64,000 nt of DNA from Crocinitomicaceae bacterium (GCA_017984635.1 JAGNZC010000004.1:1-64000); one strand, 5' to 3'. Positions 18,216-27,521 are shown, counted from the stretch's first letter. Made by a program: numbers and translations. Notes: generated by a model not told the origin, from the letters alone.

Positions 18216-18827
18216 GTGAAGTCAAAAAGAGAATATATTATTCCATTCATAGGCTTGAAACTGGGGTTTCATGAGTTTGAATTTCAAATTCAAGATGCGT
18301 TCTTTGAAGATAGAGAATATTCAAGTATCCATAGTGGTACAGCAAATATTCGATTAATTCTGGAGAAAAAAGAAACGATGATGATCGGTGAATTCGAAAT
18401 CAAAGGTTCTGTTTCTACAGATTGCGATCGTTGTAATGATCCAATTGAAGTACCGATTAAAGGTAGTTTTAAATTGATTTTTACATTTGGCAATGAACCA
18501 AGTGATGATGAATCCTTGATTGTGATGCATCCTGATGAATACGAGTTAGATTTAAGAGATCACTTGTATGAGTTATTGATTATTTCATTGCCAACGCGTT
18601 TGATTCATCCAAAAGGTGAATGCAATGAAGAAATGATTGCTTTGTTAAACCAATATTCTGTTCAACAAATTCCTTCAGGTTCCGATGAAGATTCAGACGA
18701 CGAAGATGATTGGGATTTTGAAGATGATGAAGACTGGGAAGACGACGAAGATTGGGAAGATGAAGATGATGACGACGATGATGATCCGATTGATCCTCGT
18801 TGGAAAAAATTAAAAGATTTAAAATAA
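18216..18827 (+). CDS. DUF177 (YceD-like) protein with acidic tail
   Basis: The 203-residue DUF177/YceD protein lies immediately before rpmF, its usual position in many bacteria. It has the family core (TDCDRCNDPIEVPIKGSF and a later YELLIISLPTRLIHPKGEC). E. coli YceD and plant homologues have been linked to 23S rRNA maturation, which is family knowledge rather than something visible here. Residues about 155-192 are almost only Asp, Glu and Trp, an unusually long acidic run. The start is GTG at 18216, and no ATG lies close to the promoter. rpmF starts 19 bases after the stop. Confidence 0.85.
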   Translation: MKSKREYIIPFIGLKLGFHEFEFQIQDAFFEDREYSSIHSGTANIRLILEKKETMMIGEFEIKGSVSTDCDRCNDPIEVPIKGSFKLIFTFGNEPSDDESLIVMHPDEYELDLRDHLYELLIISLPTRLIHPKGECNEEMIALLNQYSVQQIPSGSDEDSDDEDDWDFEDDEDWEDDEDWEDEDDDDDDDPIDPRWKKLKDLK

Positions 18828-18846
18828 CAAATATAAATAAAGTAAA

Positions 18847-19038
18847 ATGGCACATCCTAAGCGAAAAATATCGAAAACTCGCCGTGACAAGAGAAGAACT
18901 CACAAAAATGCAGTTGCGAAAAACATCGCTACTTGTCCAACAACAGGACAACCGCATTTGTTTCACCACGCGCACTGGCACGAAGGGAAACTTTACTATA
19001 AAGGTAGAGTAGTAGCGGAAAAAGAAGTGGCAATTTAA
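18847..19038 (+). CDS. rpmF: 50S ribosomal protein L32
   Basis: This 63-residue protein has the standard L32 opening [19 protein letters not shown] and the C-terminal [14 protein letters not shown]. It is a component of the large ribosomal subunit. Only one cysteine (in ATCPTTG) remains, so the four-cysteine zinc ribbon is absent. This is the usual state in Bacteroidota. The gene sits between DUF177 and plsX, the common rpmF-plsX-fabH order that links ribosome and lipid synthesis. Confidence 0.97.
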   Translation: MAHPKRKISKTRRDKRRTHKNAVAKNIATCPTTGQPHLFHHAHWHEGKLYYKGRVVAEKEVAI

Positions 19039-19060
19039 GCTGCTTAAATCTTCTACATGT

Positions 19061-19999
19061 ATGAAGATTGGAATTGATATTTTAGGTGGTGATTTTGCTC
19101 CTGATGCAAATATTTCAGGGGCAATTCTTGCAAAAAAAGAACTTCCAAACGACGTAAGACTAGTTCTTATAGGCGACAGAGATCAAATCTCGAGTGGCCT
19201 TTTGTCGTATGGTGAAGACGTGTCTGGGTATGACATTGTTCATGCTCCAGATGTGATAACAATGCACGATCATCCAACGAGAGCAATCCCTCAAAAACCA
19301 AATAGTAGCATTGCTGTTGGTTTTGATTTGTTGGCGGCAAAAGAAATTCAAGCTTTTGCAAGTACTGGAAATACGGGTGCTATGTTAGTTGGAGCGATTT
19401 TTAAAATCAATTCAATTCCAGGCATCATTCGTCCTTGTATTACTTCAACCATTCCTGCAATCGATGGTGGCAAAACAATTTTGTTAGATGTTGGCTCCAA
19501 TGCTGATTGTAAAGCAGATGTTTTGTACCAATTTGCAGTACTAGGTTCGTTGTATTCTAAGGAAGTTTATGGTATTGAGAAACCACGAGTTGCATTGTTG
19601 AATATCGGTGAAGAAGAAACAAAAGGGAACTTGCTGACCATTGCAACGCATCAATTATTAAAAGATTCTGATGAAATAAATTTCATTGGAAACCTAGAAG
19701 GAAGAGATGTTTTCAGTGCAAAAGCAGATGTTATCGTTTGTGATGGATTCACAGGTAATATTGTTTTGAAAGAAGCAGAAGGTATTTATACTTTAATCAA
19801 AAAACGCGGTATTAAAGACGAGTTTTTTGAACGATTCAATTATGAAAATTACGGTGGAACTCCAATTTTAGGAGTGAAAGGTAATGTAATAATTGGTCAC
19901 GGAATCTCTAACAATATCGCAGTTAAAAACATGCTTTTACATGCTTATGAAGTTGCTAAATCTGATTTAGTGAGCAGCGTCGGTAAAGCGTTTAATTAA
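19061..19999 (+). CDS. plsX: Phosphate acyltransferase PlsX
   Basis: PlsX converts acyl-ACP to acyl-phosphate for the first step of phospholipid synthesis at the membrane. The 312-residue protein starts [18 protein letters not shown] and has [24 protein letters not shown] and [12 protein letters not shown], all family hallmarks. Length is normal. It lies 22 bases after rpmF and two bases before fabH, in the classic lipid operon. Confidence 0.96.
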   Translation: MKIGIDILGGDFAPDANISGAILAKKELPNDVRLVLIGDRDQISSGLLSYGEDVSGYDIVHAPDVITMHDHPTRAIPQKPNSSIAVGFDLLAAKEIQAFASTGNTGAMLVGAIFKINSIPGIIRPCITSTIPAIDGGKTILLDVGSNADCKADVLYQFAVLGSLYSKEVYGIEKPRVALLNIGEEETKGNLLTIATHQLLKDSDEINFIGNLEGRDVFSAKADVIVCDGFTGNIVLKEAEGIYTLIKKRGIKDEFFERFNYENYGGTPILGVKGNVIIGHGISNNIAVKNMLLHAYEVAKSDLVSSVGKAFN

Positions 20000-20001
20000 T
20001 T

Positions 20002-20985
20002 ATGGAAAAAATTACAGCAGCAATTACGGCTGTTCAAGGATATGTTCCGGACAACGTAATGACAAACGAAGATCTAGCTAAAATTGTAGATACATCAGAT
20101 GAATGGATCACAACAAGAACTGGAATTAAAGAACGCCGTATCTTGACAGAAGGTGCTTCATCTGACATGGCAGCTGCTGCTGTTGCTCAATTATTAGAGA
20201 AAAAAGGAATTGATCCTTTGGAAATCGAATTGGTAATTGTAGCTACAGTGACGCCAGATTATCCTTTTCCAAGTACAGCAAATGTAGTCTGTGATAAAAC
20301 AGGAATGAAAAATGCATGGGGTTACGACTTAATTGCTGCTTGTTCTGGTTTTATTTATGCATTAACAACGGGCGCTAAGTTTATCGAAAGCGGTCACCAT
20401 AAAAAAGTTTTGGTGATTGGTGTAGATAAGATGTCTTCAATCTTGGATTATGAAGATAGAACAACGTGTGTTATTTTTGGAGATGGCGCAGGTGTTGTGT
20501 TATTAGAACCAAATACGGAAGGAAATGGTGTCTTAGATTCTATTTTGAAAAGCGATGGTTCTGGAAGACAATACTTGATTCAGCCAGCTGGTGGATCTGC
20601 GAATCCTCCGACACATAAAACAGTAGATGAACGCATGCACTTCGTAAAACAAGAAGGACAACAAGTGTTTAAATTCGCTGTGACAAACATGGCGGAAGTT
20701 TCGGCTGAAATCATGGAAAAAAATAACCTTTCAAGTAAAGACGTTGATTGGTTAGTGCCACATCAAGCAAACTTAAGAATTATTGACGCTACGGCTAAAC
20801 GCATGGGTTTACCAAGTGAAAAAGTAATGATCAATATTCAAAAATATGGAAATACAACAGCTGGAACATTGCCGTTGTGTTTATGGGATTATGAAAGTCA
20901 ATTGAAAAAAGGCGACACACTTATTTTATCTGCCTTTGGTGGCGGATTTACATGGGGTGCTGTTTATTTGAAATGGGCTTACTAA
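20002..20985 (+). CDS. fabH: 3-oxoacyl-ACP synthase III (KASIII)
   Basis: FabH condenses acetyl-CoA (or branched acyl-CoA) with malonyl-ACP to start fatty acid synthesis. The 327-residue protein shows the catalytic Cys in [10 protein letters not shown], His in VPHQANLRI and Asn in KYGNTTAGT, giving the full Cys-His-Asn triad. It has the usual N-terminal [12 protein letters not shown]. It follows plsX by two bases and precedes accB, so initiation and malonyl-CoA supply are encoded together. Confidence 0.97.
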   Translation: MEKITAAITAVQGYVPDNVMTNEDLAKIVDTSDEWITTRTGIKERRILTEGASSDMAAAAVAQLLEKKGIDPLEIELVIVATVTPDYPFPSTANVVCDKTGMKNAWGYDLIAACSGFIYALTTGAKFIESGHHKKVLVIGVDKMSSILDYEDRTTCVIFGDGAGVVLLEPNTEGNGVLDSILKSDGSGRQYLIQPAGGSANPPTHKTVDERMHFVKQEGQQVFKFAVTNMAEVSAEIMEKNNLSSKDVDWLVPHQANLRIIDATAKRMGLPSEKVMINIQKYGNTTAGTLPLCLWDYESQLKKGDTLILSAFGGGFTWGAVYLKWAY

Positions 20986-21024
20986 TCAATAAAATCTAAA
21001 TTAAAACTCTAAAATCTAAATAGT

Positions 21025-21489
21025 ATGAATTTAACTGAAATACAAGATTTAATCAAATTCGTTGCTAAATCAGGCGTAAGCGAAGTAGAAATCGAGCAAA
21101 AAGATTTTAAAATTTGCATCAAATCTGAAGTAAAAGGAAAACCAGAGCACCAAGTAATTGTTCAAGCTGCTCCAGTTGCTGCTGCTCCAGTTCCAGTTGC
21201 TGCTGCTCCAGTAGCTCCAGTTGCTGCTGCACCTGCAGAAGATGCTAATTACATTACTGTTAAATCTCCAATGATTGGTACATTCTACCGTTCAGCTGGA
21301 CCAGATAAAGCACCATTTGTAAATGTTGGTGATACAATCGCTAAAGGTGACACAATCTGTATCATTGAAGCGATGAAATTGTTCAACGAAATTGAATCAG
21401 AAGTTGTAGGTAAAATCGTCAAAGTTTTGGTAGATGACGCTTCTCCAGTAGAATACGATCAACCATTATTTTTAGTAGATCCTGCATAA
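21025..21489 (+). CDS. accB: Biotin carboxyl carrier protein of acetyl-CoA carboxylase
   Basis: This 154-residue BCCP has an N-terminal helical region, a flexible Ala/Pro/Val linker at about residues 52-73, and a C-terminal biotinyl domain with the biotinylated lysine in IIEAMKLFNEIE. It carries the carboxyl group between AccC and the carboxyltransferase AccAD (not in this window). accC follows 47 bases later. The linker is low-complexity at DNA level (repeated GCTGCTCCAGTT units) and could vary in length by slippage. Confidence 0.96.
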   Translation: MNLTEIQDLIKFVAKSGVSEVEIEQKDFKICIKSEVKGKPEHQVIVQAAPVAAAPVPVAAAPVAPVAAAPAEDANYITVKSPMIGTFYRSAGPDKAPFVNVGDTIAKGDTICIIEAMKLFNEIESEVVGKIVKVLVDDASPVEYDQPLFLVDPA

Positions 21490-21536
21490 TTTAATTTGGC
21501 CTTTTAAAAGAAACCAAATTAACTTAAAACGAAAGT

Positions 21537-22871
21537 ATGTTCAAGAAAATATTGATTGCAAATAGAGGTGAAATCGCCTTGCGTATTATTCGTACGTGTA
21601 AAGAAATGGGAATCAAAACTGTAGCTGTTTATTCAACTGCTGATAAAGAAAGTTTACCAGTTCGTTTTGCGGATGAAGCGGTATGTATCGGTCCTGCAGT
21701 GAGCTCAAAATCATATTTGTCTATAGCAAATATTATTGCTGCTGCTGAAATCACCAATGCAGATGCCATCCACCCAGGATATGGATTCCTTTCAGAAAAT
21801 GAAAAATTCTCACGCGTTTGTCAAGAGCATGGTATCAAGTTTATTGGTGCTTTGCCAGAGCAAATTGCTGGTATGGGAGATAAAGCAACAGCAAAAGCAA
21901 CAATGATTGCTGCTGGAGTTCCTTGTATACCTGGTTCAAAAGGATTGTTAACTGATTTAGACGATGCATTTGCTACTGCAGAAGTGGTTCGTTATCCAGT
22001 GATTTTGAAAGCAACTGCTGGTGGTGGTGGAAAAGGAATGCGTATCGTTTGGAATAAAGACGAAATGGAAAACGCATGGGATTCTGCACGACAAGAAGCA
22101 GGCGCAGCCTTCGGAAACGATGGTATCTACATGGAGAAATTCATTGAAGAACCACGCCATATTGAAATTCAAATTGCTGGTGACCAATACGGAAATGCTT
22201 GTCACTTGTCAGAAAGAGATTGTTCGATTCAACGTCGTCATCAAAAATTGGTAGAAGAAACACCTTCGCCTTACATGACTGATGAATTGCGTAATAAAAT
22301 GGGTGAAGCGGCGATCAAAGCGGCCAAAGCTGTTAAATACGAAGGAGTTGGTACAGTTGAATTCTTAGTAGATAAAAACCGTGAATTTTATTTCATGGAA
22401 ATGAATACACGTATCCAAGTAGAACATACAATTACGGAAGAAGTAATTAATTTTGATTTAATCAAAGAACAAATCAAATTAGCTGCTGGAGAAAAAATTT
22501 CTGGGAAGAATTATTTCCCTCAATTGCATGCGATTCAATGCCGTATTAATGCGGAAGACCCATACAATGACTTCAGACCTTCTCCAGGTAAAATAACTTC
22601 TTACCATTCACCAGGAGGACACGGAGTGCGAATAGACACGCATGCATATGCTGGATATGTTATTCCATCTAATTATGATTCTATGATCGGTAAGTTGATT
22701 GCAGTTGCACAAACACGCGAAGAAGCAATCTTAAAAATGAAACGAGCATTAGATGAATACATTATTGAAGGAGTGAAAACAACCATTCCTTTCCATCAAA
22801 AATTAATGGACGATCCTGATTTTAGATCCGGAAACTTCACAACGAAATTCATGGAAACATTTGAATTTTAA
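21537..22871 (+). CDS. accC: Acetyl-CoA carboxylase, biotin carboxylase subunit
   Basis: AccC performs the ATP- and bicarbonate-dependent carboxylation of biotin on AccB. The 444-residue ATP-grasp protein has the N-terminal [18 protein letters not shown], the glycine-rich ATP loop [12 protein letters not shown], and [17 protein letters not shown] with active-site Arg and Glu. Length matches the family. It is the last gene of the operon and is followed by a strong terminator. Confidence 0.97.
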   Translation: MFKKILIANRGEIALRIIRTCKEMGIKTVAVYSTADKESLPVRFADEAVCIGPAVSSKSYLSIANIIAAAEITNADAIHPGYGFLSENEKFSRVCQEHGIKFIGALPEQIAGMGDKATAKATMIAAGVPCIPGSKGLLTDLDDAFATAEVVRYPVILKATAGGGGKGMRIVWNKDEMENAWDSARQEAGAAFGNDGIYMEKFIEEPRHIEIQIAGDQYGNACHLSERDCSIQRRHQKLVEETPSPYMTDELRNKMGEAAIKAAKAVKYEGVGTVEFLVDKNREFYFMEMNTRIQVEHTITEEVINFDLIKEQIKLAAGEKISGKNYFPQLHAIQCRINAEDPYNDFRPSPGKITSYHSPGGHGVRIDTHAYAGYVIPSNYDSMIGKLIAVAQTREEAILKMKRALDEYIIEGVKTTIPFHQKLMDDPDFRSGNFTTKFMETFEF

Positions 22872-22877
22872 TACAAC

Positions 22878-22909
22878 AAAAAACCCGACTGTTTAAGTCG
22901 GGTTTTTTT
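22878..22909. terminator. Rho-independent terminator after accC
   Basis: AAAAAACCCGACT and AGTCGGGTTTTTT form a long stem around GTTTA, with A and T runs on both sides. It can stop transcription from accC (+) and from the convergent DUF1801 gene (-), whose stop codon it touches. Confidence 0.9.
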
Positions 22910-23261
22910 ATGCTTTAGTATTTAAAATCTCGTCTTTTTTATAAGTAATAATTTGTTCAATTAAACCATAAGGAGGTTCTTCTGTTAAAGGAAATTGAAC
23001 CGAACCTTTTCCTTGCTTGTATCCAGCTAATTCTTGTTTGAAATGTGCTTGACCTGATGGTGTGGCATACAAGCCAATGTGATATTTGTAGCCCGCAAAA
23101 TAAACCAATGGCTTTTTATTGAGTTTGTAAGCTGGCATTCCATACGAAAAGCTTTCGACTGCATCAGGTGCTATCTTTTGTATGATCGCACGAATTTTTG
23201 ATAATTTTTCCTGAACATCATTCGGAAAAGTTAAAATATAAGTTGTCACAACTTGCATCAT
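22908..23261 (-). CDS. DUF1801 (YdhG-like) protein
   Basis: The 117-residue single-domain DUF1801 protein has the typical IRAIIQKIAPDAVESFSYGMPAYKL and a later LVYFAGYKYHIGLYATP. The family includes the Bacillus frataxin-like proposed iron chaperone YdhG, but the general role is not established. The gene overlaps the upstream methyltransferase stop by four bases. A second DUF1801 protein, fused to a CDGSH motif, is encoded at 26812-27453. Confidence 0.85.
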   Translation of the reverse strand: MMQVVTTYILTFPNDVQEKLSKIRAIIQKIAPDAVESFSYGMPAYKLNKKPLVYFAGYKYHIGLYATPSGQAHFKQELAGYKQGKGSVQFPLTEEPPYGLIEQIITYKKDEILNTKA

Positions 23262-24055
23262 AATTGTTTTAAAGCGTTGATTGAATAGACCATCGGAATC
23301 TTATCTTCAAGTTGTTGGATTCTAAACTTATTCGGTTCAAATTCTTCGGTATGTAAAAAGCAATTATACGGTGAATAATCGTATTCTAAAAAAGAGGTAA
23401 TGATTAAACCTTGTTGAATAAGAGATGTAAACACTTCACTTAGTCCATGATTCCACCAACAATATTGGGAAGAAATATCAGATGAACGATCTGCATAGGT
23501 TCCGCTTTCAGTTTCCACAATCACTCCTTTGTTGAAGTAGTTGTAATGTACTTTTTCGAAATCATCATCAAACATCCATACAACTGGATGAAATTCTACA
23601 AAAACAAATTGACCTCCTTTTTTTAAGAATTGAGCGATGATTTGCGCCCATTTATCCAAATCAGGCAACCAACCAATTGTTCCGTAAGAAGTATAAACGA
23701 TGTCAAATTCTTCGTTTAAATGTGATGGAAGATCGTAGATGTTGCAGCAAATAAATGTTGCTTCAAGATGCGTGTCTTTCGCTAATTGTTTTGCTGTTTT
23801 GATTGAATTTTCAGAAAAATCAACACCAGTAACTTCAGCGCCTAATCGAGCAAGCGATAAAGTATCTTGTCCAAAATGACATTGTAAGTGTAAGATTTTC
23901 TTTCCACGCACATCACCTAAGAGCTCCAACTCTATAGCATTAAGGGTTGATTGACCAGCAATAAAACCTGGAACATCGTAAAAAGAAGAATGATAATGCG
24001 TCTCAGTTCGTTTGTTCCAAGACGCTTTATTTATTTTAAAAAATTCTTCTTCCAT
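23258..24055 (-). CDS. Class I SAM-dependent methyltransferase
   Basis: This 265-residue methyltransferase has the SAM-binding motif ILHLQCHFGQDTLSLARLG near residue 55, then VTGVDFSENSI and FDIVYTSYGTIGWL. It belongs to a common, uncharacterised Bacteroidota/Firmicutes group with a C-terminal sequence like FLEYDYSPYNCF. The substrate is unknown. It lies 14 bases after fabV on the minus strand and overlaps the DUF1801 gene, so the three may share a transcript. Confidence 0.85.
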   Translation of the reverse strand: MEEEFFKINKASWNKRTETHYHSSFYDVPGFIAGQSTLNAIELELLGDVRGKKILHLQCHFGQDTLSLARLGAEVTGVDFSENSIKTAKQLAKDTHLEATFICCNIYDLPSHLNEEFDIVYTSYGTIGWLPDLDKWAQIIAQFLKKGGQFVFVEFHPVVWMFDDDFEKVHYNYFNKGVIVETESGTYADRSSDISSQYCWWNHGLSEVFTSLIQQGLIITSFLEYDYSPYNCFLHTEEFEPNKFRIQQLEDKIPMVYSINALKQL

Positions 24056-24069
24056 TGGGTGAAGTGAAT

Positions 24070-25263
24070 TTACTCAACCAAACCTTCCATTGCTAAGTCT
24101 TCGTCGGCTTCTTGTTCGTAGTTAACACCGTCAAATCCAAAACCGAAAAGGTTTAAGAAATCATCTTTATACCCATCTAGATCACCTAATTCTGGCAATG
24201 ATTCTGTTGTTGCTTGTAACCACAAAGCTGCAACTTCTTCTTGAACGTCTGTTCGCATTTCCCAATCATCAATTCGGATACGGCCATTTTCATCTAAAGG
24301 AGTTGCCCCATTTACATACAAGCGTTCGTCAAATAAACGATAGATTTGTTCGATACAACCTTCGTGAATTCCTTTTGCTTTCATTACTTTGTATAAAAGT
24401 GAAATGTAAAGAGGAATTACAGGAATAGCTGAACTTGCTTGTGTAACTAATGCTTTATTTACGGAAACAAATGCTTGTCCGTTTAATTTGTTTAATTTTT
24501 TTGTGATTTCAAAAGCTGTCGCTTCCAAATGATCTTTTGCTTTACCAATTGTTCCTTTACGGTAAACAGGTTCCGTTAATTTAGGTCCAATGTATGAATA
24601 AGCAATCGTTTTTGCATTCTCAGCTAAAACATCAGCTTCCAATAATGCATCCATCCACATTTCCCAGTCTTCACCACCCATTACTGCAACCGTATTTTCA
24701 ATATCTTCTTCTGTACAAGGATCGATTGAAACGGTAGAAACAATTCCTGTATGAAAATCTACTGTTTTATCTGAAAACACATTTCCAATAGGTTTTAACG
24801 CGGATCGGTGTAATTCGCCAGTATGAGGATTTGTTCGAACTGGAGAAGCTAAACTGTATACGACCATGTCGATTTTACCTAAATCGGCTTTGATTAAGTC
24901 AATTGTTTTCTTTTTAGTTTCAAAAGAAAAAGCATCAGCATTAATACTTTTAGCATACAAACCAGCTTTTTCAGCTTGCTCTTGAAAAAATACACTGTTG
25001 TACCAACCTGGGGAAGCCGTTCTTCCTTTTTGTGGTGGTTTTTCAAAGAAAACACCAATGGTAGCAGCATCAGATCCAAATGCACTAGTGATACGAGAAG
25101 CTAAACCAAAACCTGTAGAAGCACCAATAACTAGTACTTTTTTAGGGCCATCAATTTTTCCTTTAGCTTGAACATATTTTAGTTGGTTTATAATATTTTG
25201 TTCGCATCCCTTTGGGTGTGAAGTCAAACAAATAAATCCGCGCATTCTTGGTTCTATAATCAT
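24070..25263 (-). CDS. fabV: Enoyl-ACP/trans-2-enoyl-CoA reductase FabV
   Basis: FabV is an NADH-dependent enoyl reductase that completes each cycle of fatty acid elongation. It is often insensitive to triclosan. The 397-residue protein opens MIIEPRMRGFICLTSHP, has the cofactor motif GASTGFGLASRI, and shows the FabV-type Y-x8-K active site in VYRKGTIGKAKDH. Length and motifs are typical. No fabI-like gene is seen in the window. A TATATTTG -7 box lies 22 bases before the start. Confidence 0.95.
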   Translation of the reverse strand: MIIEPRMRGFICLTSHPKGCEQNIINQLKYVQAKGKIDGPKKVLVIGASTGFGLASRITSAFGSDAATIGVFFEKPPQKGRTASPGWYNSVFFQEQAEKAGLYAKSINADAFSFETKKKTIDLIKADLGKIDMVVYSLASPVRTNPHTGELHRSALKPIGNVFSDKTVDFHTGIVSTVSIDPCTEEDIENTVAVMGGEDWEMWMDALLEADVLAENAKTIAYSYIGPKLTEPVYRKGTIGKAKDHLEATAFEITKKLNKLNGQAFVSVNKALVTQASSAIPVIPLYISLLYKVMKAKGIHEGCIEQIYRLFDERLYVNGATPLDENGRIRIDDWEMRTDVQEEVAALWLQATTESLPELGDLDGYKDDFLNLFGFGFDGVNYEQEADEDLAMEGLVE

Positions 25264-25285
25264 AATTGTATTTTTAAATCGTAAA

Positions 25286-25293
25286 CAAATATA
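25286..25293 (-). promoter_or_regulatory. -7 box of fabV
   Basis: The minus strand reads TATATTTG (TAnnTTTG), 22 bases upstream of the fabV ATG. Confidence 0.5.
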
Positions 25294-25318
25294 CGAAATC
25301 TTAAAGAATTGAAAAGCA

Positions 25319-25513
25319 TCATTTTTTGAGGTGTAATCCTTTTTCTTTTAAATGATCCTTTATTTTTGGAATCGCACTAGGTCCAACGCCATGCATTTGT
25401 AACAATTCTTTTTCTGTAAACAATGCCAATAGCTCACTTGAATCAATTTTAGCATGAATCAGAGCAAGTTGAGCAGGTTTACTAATTGTTGTTATGAGGC
25501 ATGATTTTTCCAT
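25319..25513 (-). CDS. Small helix-hairpin-helix-like protein
   Basis: This 64-residue basic protein has residues 31-60 (LFTEKELLQMHGVGPSAIP, then KIKDHLKEKG) that resemble one helix-hairpin-helix unit, as in the RNA polymerase alpha C-terminal domain. It may bind nucleic acid or be an adaptor. Its ATG overlaps the stop of the upstream membrane-protein gene by one base, supporting real translation. I know no characterised homologue. Confidence 0.6.
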   Translation of the reverse strand: MEKSCLITTISKPAQLALIHAKIDSSELLALFTEKELLQMHGVGPSAIPKIKDHLKEKGLHLKK

Positions 25514-25992
25514 TATTCAACGTGTCTATCTAATGTTTTTAGAACTTCATTCAATTCATCTGCTTTTTGGGTACCTATCAACAAACGATCTCCGTTTTTA
25601 AATACTAATTGCAAACCAACTTTCCCTTTTACATTGTAAGCTGTTCCTTTGCCAGAGAAAGTTTTGCGAATTCCCCAACCACCGTATTCAATAACTGGTT
25701 TGTAAGTTCTGATAGAACAACTTTCTAGTTGATCCCAGTTGAAATGTTTTTTCTTCAGGTGAAAGGGAAAAAAACGAACAGAAATACCGTTTAAATCAAT
25801 TGAAGTTTCAAGTTTCATTATTCCAAACAAAACAGAAGTTAAGGTGAGAGTCAATGCACTAAAAAATAATGCATGTTTTTCTTCTGCCGTTCCATTAATA
25901 AATTCACGAACTAAGTTACTAACCACTAACAAAAGTAGTAACCATAACCACCATTGACTGAATCGTTGTTTTTCGTTGAAATGCATGTTCAA
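25513..25992 (-). CDS. Membrane protein with PH-like C-terminal domain
   Basis: The 159-residue protein has two membrane helices (about residues 13-30 and 41-62), then a soluble beta-rich part including IDLNGISVRFFPFH, KKHFNWDQLESCSI and GLQLVFKNGDRLLIGTQK. The last segment ends with a helix, ELNEVLKTLD, as in bacterial PH-like domains. Function is unknown. The gene is two bases downstream of the lipoprotein gene and one base overlaps the HhH gene, making a three-gene unit. Confidence 0.65.
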   Translation of the reverse strand: MNMHFNEKQRFSQWWLWLLLLLVVSNLVREFINGTAEEKHALFFSALTLTLTSVLFGIMKLETSIDLNGISVRFFPFHLKKKHFNWDQLESCSIRTYKPVIEYGGWGIRKTFSGKGTAYNVKGKVGLQLVFKNGDRLLIGTQKADELNEVLKTLDRHVE

Positions 25993-25994
25993 TT

Positions 25995-26708
25995 TTAATG
26001 AAAAAATCCGGGTAATTGTGTTAAAAAATTAATTAAATAAGCTAAACCAAAAATTATTGGTGTAAAACTAAAAATAATACCAAAAACCGTAAATACTTTT
26101 GAAGTGGTATTGTATTTGTTGGTTGATTTAAGTTGCTTTAAACTTATATTACCTGCAATAGAAGCAAGAATAGAAAAAATAATAGCAACTATTAGAAGTT
26201 CAATTTGTGCAATTGCAAATAATAGTAAGAACAAGGTTTGTATACCAAGGAGAAAGGACATCAAACTCCATATATTTAACTTTTTAGTAGTAGCTTCCTT
26301 TTTTACTAAATCAGTTGGTTGATTAAGTTCTTTTTTATGTTTGGGCAAAAAATGAACGAATGGTTTTAAGGTTGATTTTTTATTGAAAGTAGTAGCTTTA
26401 TTGTTTTCATCTTTTGTAACTTTTTCAATTGGATGCTCATTCATTTGAATATCCTCAAGTTCTTGTGAGTTAAACACTTGATCTTGAAGTGTTTTTTCTT
26501 GAATTTCAATCAATTCATTTTCTTGATTGATAATAGCAACTTGAGAGAATGCATTGGAAGTTTTTTCAAGTGTACCATTTTTTAAATGACTTGTTCGTTG
26601 GTTCCATTCGATATGATAACCCGGTCTAAAGGCTCTTTTTTCAATTGTGCAGGCAGTAAGCCCGATAAATAAACAAAGTAGCAGTGTAATTGTAGTTGAA
26701 TTTTTCAT
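25995..26708 (-). CDS. Putative lipoprotein with C-terminal membrane helices
   Basis: The 237-residue protein opens MKNSTTITLLLCLFIGLTAC, a lipoprotein signal peptide with the lipobox LTAC at Cys20. A polar region of about 125 residues rich in Lys, Glu and Asn follows, then two or three membrane helices (about 147-225) of the DUF4190 kind (an SLMSFLLGIQTLFLLL start and a VFTVFGIIFSFTPIIFGLAY end). A lipid anchor together with transmembrane helices is an unusual topology, so the signal may instead be an uncleaved helix. Function unknown. Confidence 0.65.
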   Translation of the reverse strand: MKNSTTITLLLCLFIGLTACTIEKRAFRPGYHIEWNQRTSHLKNGTLEKTSNAFSQVAIINQENELIEIQEKTLQDQVFNSQELEDIQMNEHPIEKVTKDENNKATTFNKKSTLKPFVHFLPKHKKELNQPTDLVKKEATTKKLNIWSLMSFLLGIQTLFLLLFAIAQIELLIVAIIFSILASIAGNISLKQLKSTNKYNTTSKVFTVFGIIFSFTPIIFGLAYLINFLTQLPGFFH

Positions 26709-26747
26709 AGTAGTTTTATTTTTTCAATCCACTTTACAAATCATATG

Positions 26748-26773
26748 CCATTTTTTCTTTTTCAAAAAAATGG
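26748..26773. terminator. Possible weak terminator hairpin
   Basis: CCATTTTTT and AAAAAATGG form a 9-bp AT-rich stem in the 103-base gap downstream of the DUF1801-CDGSH gene (-). There is no GC-rich core, so the effect is doubtful. Confidence 0.3.
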
Positions 26774-26811
26774 ATAAAAGAGAATTTGTTCAACTACTAT
26801 GATTTTCGAGC

Positions 26812-27453
26812 TTATTGCTTCAAAAATTTATGTGAACCATCACACATAGGCAAACGTTTGGATAAGCCGCACGTACAATCATTGATTCCTTTTCCAGCCA
26901 AGATTTTACTTTTGCATTTTTCTATCCGTGAGATGCGTGTATCAGCTTGTTTAGCAGATGAGAAATGCAATAAATAACCACGTTGTCTTCCTGGTGTTAA
27001 TGCTTCAAATGCTTTTTTTAAAGCTGAATTTTCATGAAAAATGGTTTCCAGTTCAATTGGTTTCTTGTATTCGTTGGTTGTTTTCATTTGAACTTTCAAT
27101 CCCGCATTTTCGACTTCGATTGCTTCAAAAATATAGGCTTTTATTACGGCTTCTTTTTCAATAATTTCTGATAAAGAAGAAAATCTAATTTGTCTTCCAG
27201 CTTGTGAGTTTGCTCCAGGTTGACTCAATATATTTTCTGAATCAAGCAATAAAGAACCTTTGAAAAAACCAATAGCGCAATACTCTTTGAACGCATGGAA
27301 CAATAAGATGTTCTTGTTATTATGCATATAACAAGGAACCCCCCATTTTACAACTTCAATTAAATTGCAGGTTAAAACGATTCTACGCAATTGTATTAAT
27401 TCATCGTTCCATTGAGTGGTTTTTTCTAAATAAGCATCAACTGTTTTTTCCAT
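26812..27453 (-). CDS. DUF1801/YdeI-like protein fused to a CDGSH iron-sulphur motif
   Basis: The 213-residue protein has three parts. Residues 1-120 are a DUF1801 domain (VVKWGVPCYMHNNKNILLFH). Residues about 120-185 are the YdeI/OmdA-type helical region (ALTPGRQRGYLLHFSSAKQADTR). Residues 193-208 read CTCGLSKRLPMCDGSH, a perfect CDGSH signature (C-x-C-x2-S-x3-P-x-C-D-G-S-H) with ligands C193, C195, C204 and H208 that normally bind a [2Fe-2S] cluster. The iron-sulphur motif as a C-terminal add-on suggests a redox or iron-related role. Cytosolic, no signal peptide. It appears to be a single-gene unit. Confidence 0.8.
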   Translation of the reverse strand: MEKTVDAYLEKTTQWNDELIQLRRIVLTCNLIEVVKWGVPCYMHNNKNILLFHAFKEYCAIGFFKGSLLLDSENILSQPGANSQAGRQIRFSSLSEIIEKEAVIKAYIFEAIEVENAGLKVQMKTTNEYKKPIELETIFHENSALKKAFEALTPGRQRGYLLHFSSAKQADTRISRIEKCKSKILAGKGINDCTCGLSKRLPMCDGSHKFLKQ

Positions 27454-27521
27454 TTTTTCTATATAGATCTTTCAAAGATCGCTTAAATAATCAAAAATTC
27501 AATGGAAGTATGAATATTGTT

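Noticed and set aside
18580..18981. Open frames on the minus strand opposite the DUF177 acidic tail, including a serine-rich one
   Set aside because: They are antisense images of the GAT/GAC/GAA-rich coding strand, with no promoter or family similarity.
18847..19038. L32 lacking zinc-ribbon cysteines
   Set aside because: This is the usual cysteine-poor form in Bacteroidota, not a defect.
21170..21245. Repeated GCTGCTCCAGTT units that look like a tandem repeat element
   Set aside because: They encode the normal Ala/Pro/Val linker of AccB.
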